The position numbers were made by a program, and so were the translations under genes. From contig JABFSV010000154.1 of the NCBI GenBank assembly GCA_013140405.1, positions 1-6,968 of the forward strand: a DNA stretch of 6,968 nucleotides, written 5' to 3'. This DNA comes from Methyloglobulus sp. (GTDB taxonomy: Bacteria > Pseudomonadota > Gammaproteobacteria > Methylococcales > Methylomonadaceae). Shown here piece by piece: positions 6,200 through 6,968 of this stretch (positions within the stretch are counted from its first letter, which is position 1; each line of letters begins with the position of its first letter). The notes under the pieces were generated by a model. That model worked only from the letters and a program-made list of their open reading frames with translations. It did not search any database and was not told the DNA's origin.

Positions 6200-6968
6200 A
6201 TGGATAATAAAAAGCGGCTGTTAGCCTTAACGCTGTGCAGCATGACTAGTGTGGTTCTAGCAGGTGAAAAGGAAGAATTAATCTTGCTTAGGAATACGAC
6301 CATTAATCTAGTCGATGAATTGGTTAAGCAAGGCGTGTTATCTGAGAAAGTCGCCAATGATATGCTTACACGAGCTAAAGCTGAAGCTGACGCAGAAACC
6401 AAACAAACGGCGCAGCAGGTAAGCAAGGATGAAAACGACAAGCCTGATCCAGGTGAGGTTCGTGTGCCTTACGTACCAGAATTTGTTAAGGATGAAATTC
6501 GCCAACAAGTACGCCATGAATTGCGCGAAGAAGTTGTGGGTGATGTCATGCAAAAAGCCAAAAGTGAAAAGTGGGGAATACCCGATGCGTTACCGGATTG
6601 GGTTAACAGATTCAAGCTGTCTGGCGATCTACGTTTGCGTTCGCAGAACGACTTTATGGCGGATGACAATGTTAAAGGATTTTATTCGAATTTTCAGGCG
6701 ATTAACAACGTTGGTGGAGTGACTGCTGCCGGATTGGATGGTTTTCTTAATACAACAGATGATAGGCATCGCTTCCGTCAACGATTGAGATTAGGCATTG
6801 ATGCAAAAGTAACCGATAACCTGAAAGCAGGTATTCGTCTCGCGACTAGCAATATACCGGATCCCGTTTCAACCAATCAATCATTGGGCAACATGGGCGG
6901 TCATTATGATTTTAATGTTGATCGAGCATATCTTAAATATGATGCGGTAAATGATGAGGGCTTCAAGT
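6200..6968 (+). CDS. Putative outer-membrane porin (Porin_5-like), N-terminal part, 3' end outside window
   Basis: The frame is open from ATG 6200 to the window edge, 256 complete codons. A signal peptide is clear: MDNKKRLLALTLCSMTSVVLA, cleaved before GEKEE. The mature protein starts with a helical, charged region (about 22-120) containing LVDELVKQGVLSEKVAND and an EIRQQVRHELREEVV helix, likely a periplasmic coiled-coil or oligomerisation segment. Barrel strands begin after WGIPDALPDWVNRF (125-138) with KLSGDLRLRSQ, then RHRFRQRLRLGIDAKV and LKAGIRLATS, the alternating pattern of a porin barrel. This order of helical segment, W-G-x-P-x-A-L-P-x-W, then a GDLRLR strand is what I know from proteins annotated putative porin (Porin_5). 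It starts 20 bases after the tonB-like gene with a weak AGG upstream, so it belongs to the same operon. Its substrate is unknown, and it could be the outer-membrane client of the motor or a passive channel. Confidence 0.85.
   Translation, partial: MDNKKRLLALTLCSMTSVVLAGEKEELILLRNTTINLVDELVKQGVLSEKVANDMLTRAKAEADAETKQTAQQVSKDENDKPDPGEVRVPYVPEFVKDEIRQQVRHELREEVVGDVMQKAKSEKWGIPDALPDWVNRFKLSGDLRLRSQNDFMADDNVKGFYSNFQAINNVGGVTAAGLDGFLNTTDDRHRFRQRLRLGIDAKVTDNLKAGIRLATSNIPDPVSTNQSLGNMGGHYDFNVDRAYLKYDAVNDEGFK

Noticed and set aside
6263..6283. TonB-box-like EELILL at the mature N-terminus of the porin
   Set aside because: The segment runs directly into a predicted helix and lacks the usual D/E-T-hydrophobic pattern. 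Suggestive given the neighbours, but not supportable.

Overview
The window holds a block of five same-strand genes from a Gram-negative bacterium. They are the C-terminal part of a very large filamentous-haemagglutinin-type exoprotein (5' end outside the window), then a complete ExbB/TolQ-type proton channel protein with an unusual periplasmic front end, an ExbD, a TonB-type energy transducer, and the N-terminal part of an outer-membrane porin (3' end outside the window). Outer-membrane and TonB-system proteins point to a proteobacterium. The moderate base composition and protein flavour suggest a gammaproteobacterium, possibly a methanotroph of the Methylococcales, but that is impression only. 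I saw no rRNA, tRNA, CRISPR array, insertion sequence or phage gene. Reverse-strand reading frames are shadows of the plus-strand genes.

Layout. Bases 1-3086 are the exoprotein, a repetitive beta-helical protein rich in Gly, Asn and Asp, with a helical island near bases 1900-2280 and a conserved-looking C-terminal region (DUF3739-like). A gap of about 170 bases follows, with a possible long-loop terminator hairpin and a possible extended -10 promoter. Bases 3259-6968 look like one operon: exbB (DUF2341-LamG-MotA/TolQ/ExbB fusion), 30 bases, exbD, 14 bases, tonB-like, 20 bases, putative porin.

How the parts may work together. ExbB and ExbD form the inner-membrane proton-driven motor and the TonB-like protein carries the force across the periplasm to an outer-membrane partner. 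The usual large TonB-dependent receptor is not seen in the window; the neighbours are a secreted giant adhesin and a Porin_5-like barrel. From memory, a comparable association exists in the Pseudomonas aeruginosa pdt two-partner secretion locus, which carries exbB2/exbD2 genes beside a large exoprotein. I infer a dedicated TonB-like motor linked to export, surface release or function of the exoprotein, or to uptake of a nutrient bound by it. The most distinctive element is the ExbB with a signal peptide, a DUF2341 domain and a LamG-like lectin fold placed in the periplasm ahead of the channel, which could act as a ligand or cell-wall sensor for the motor.
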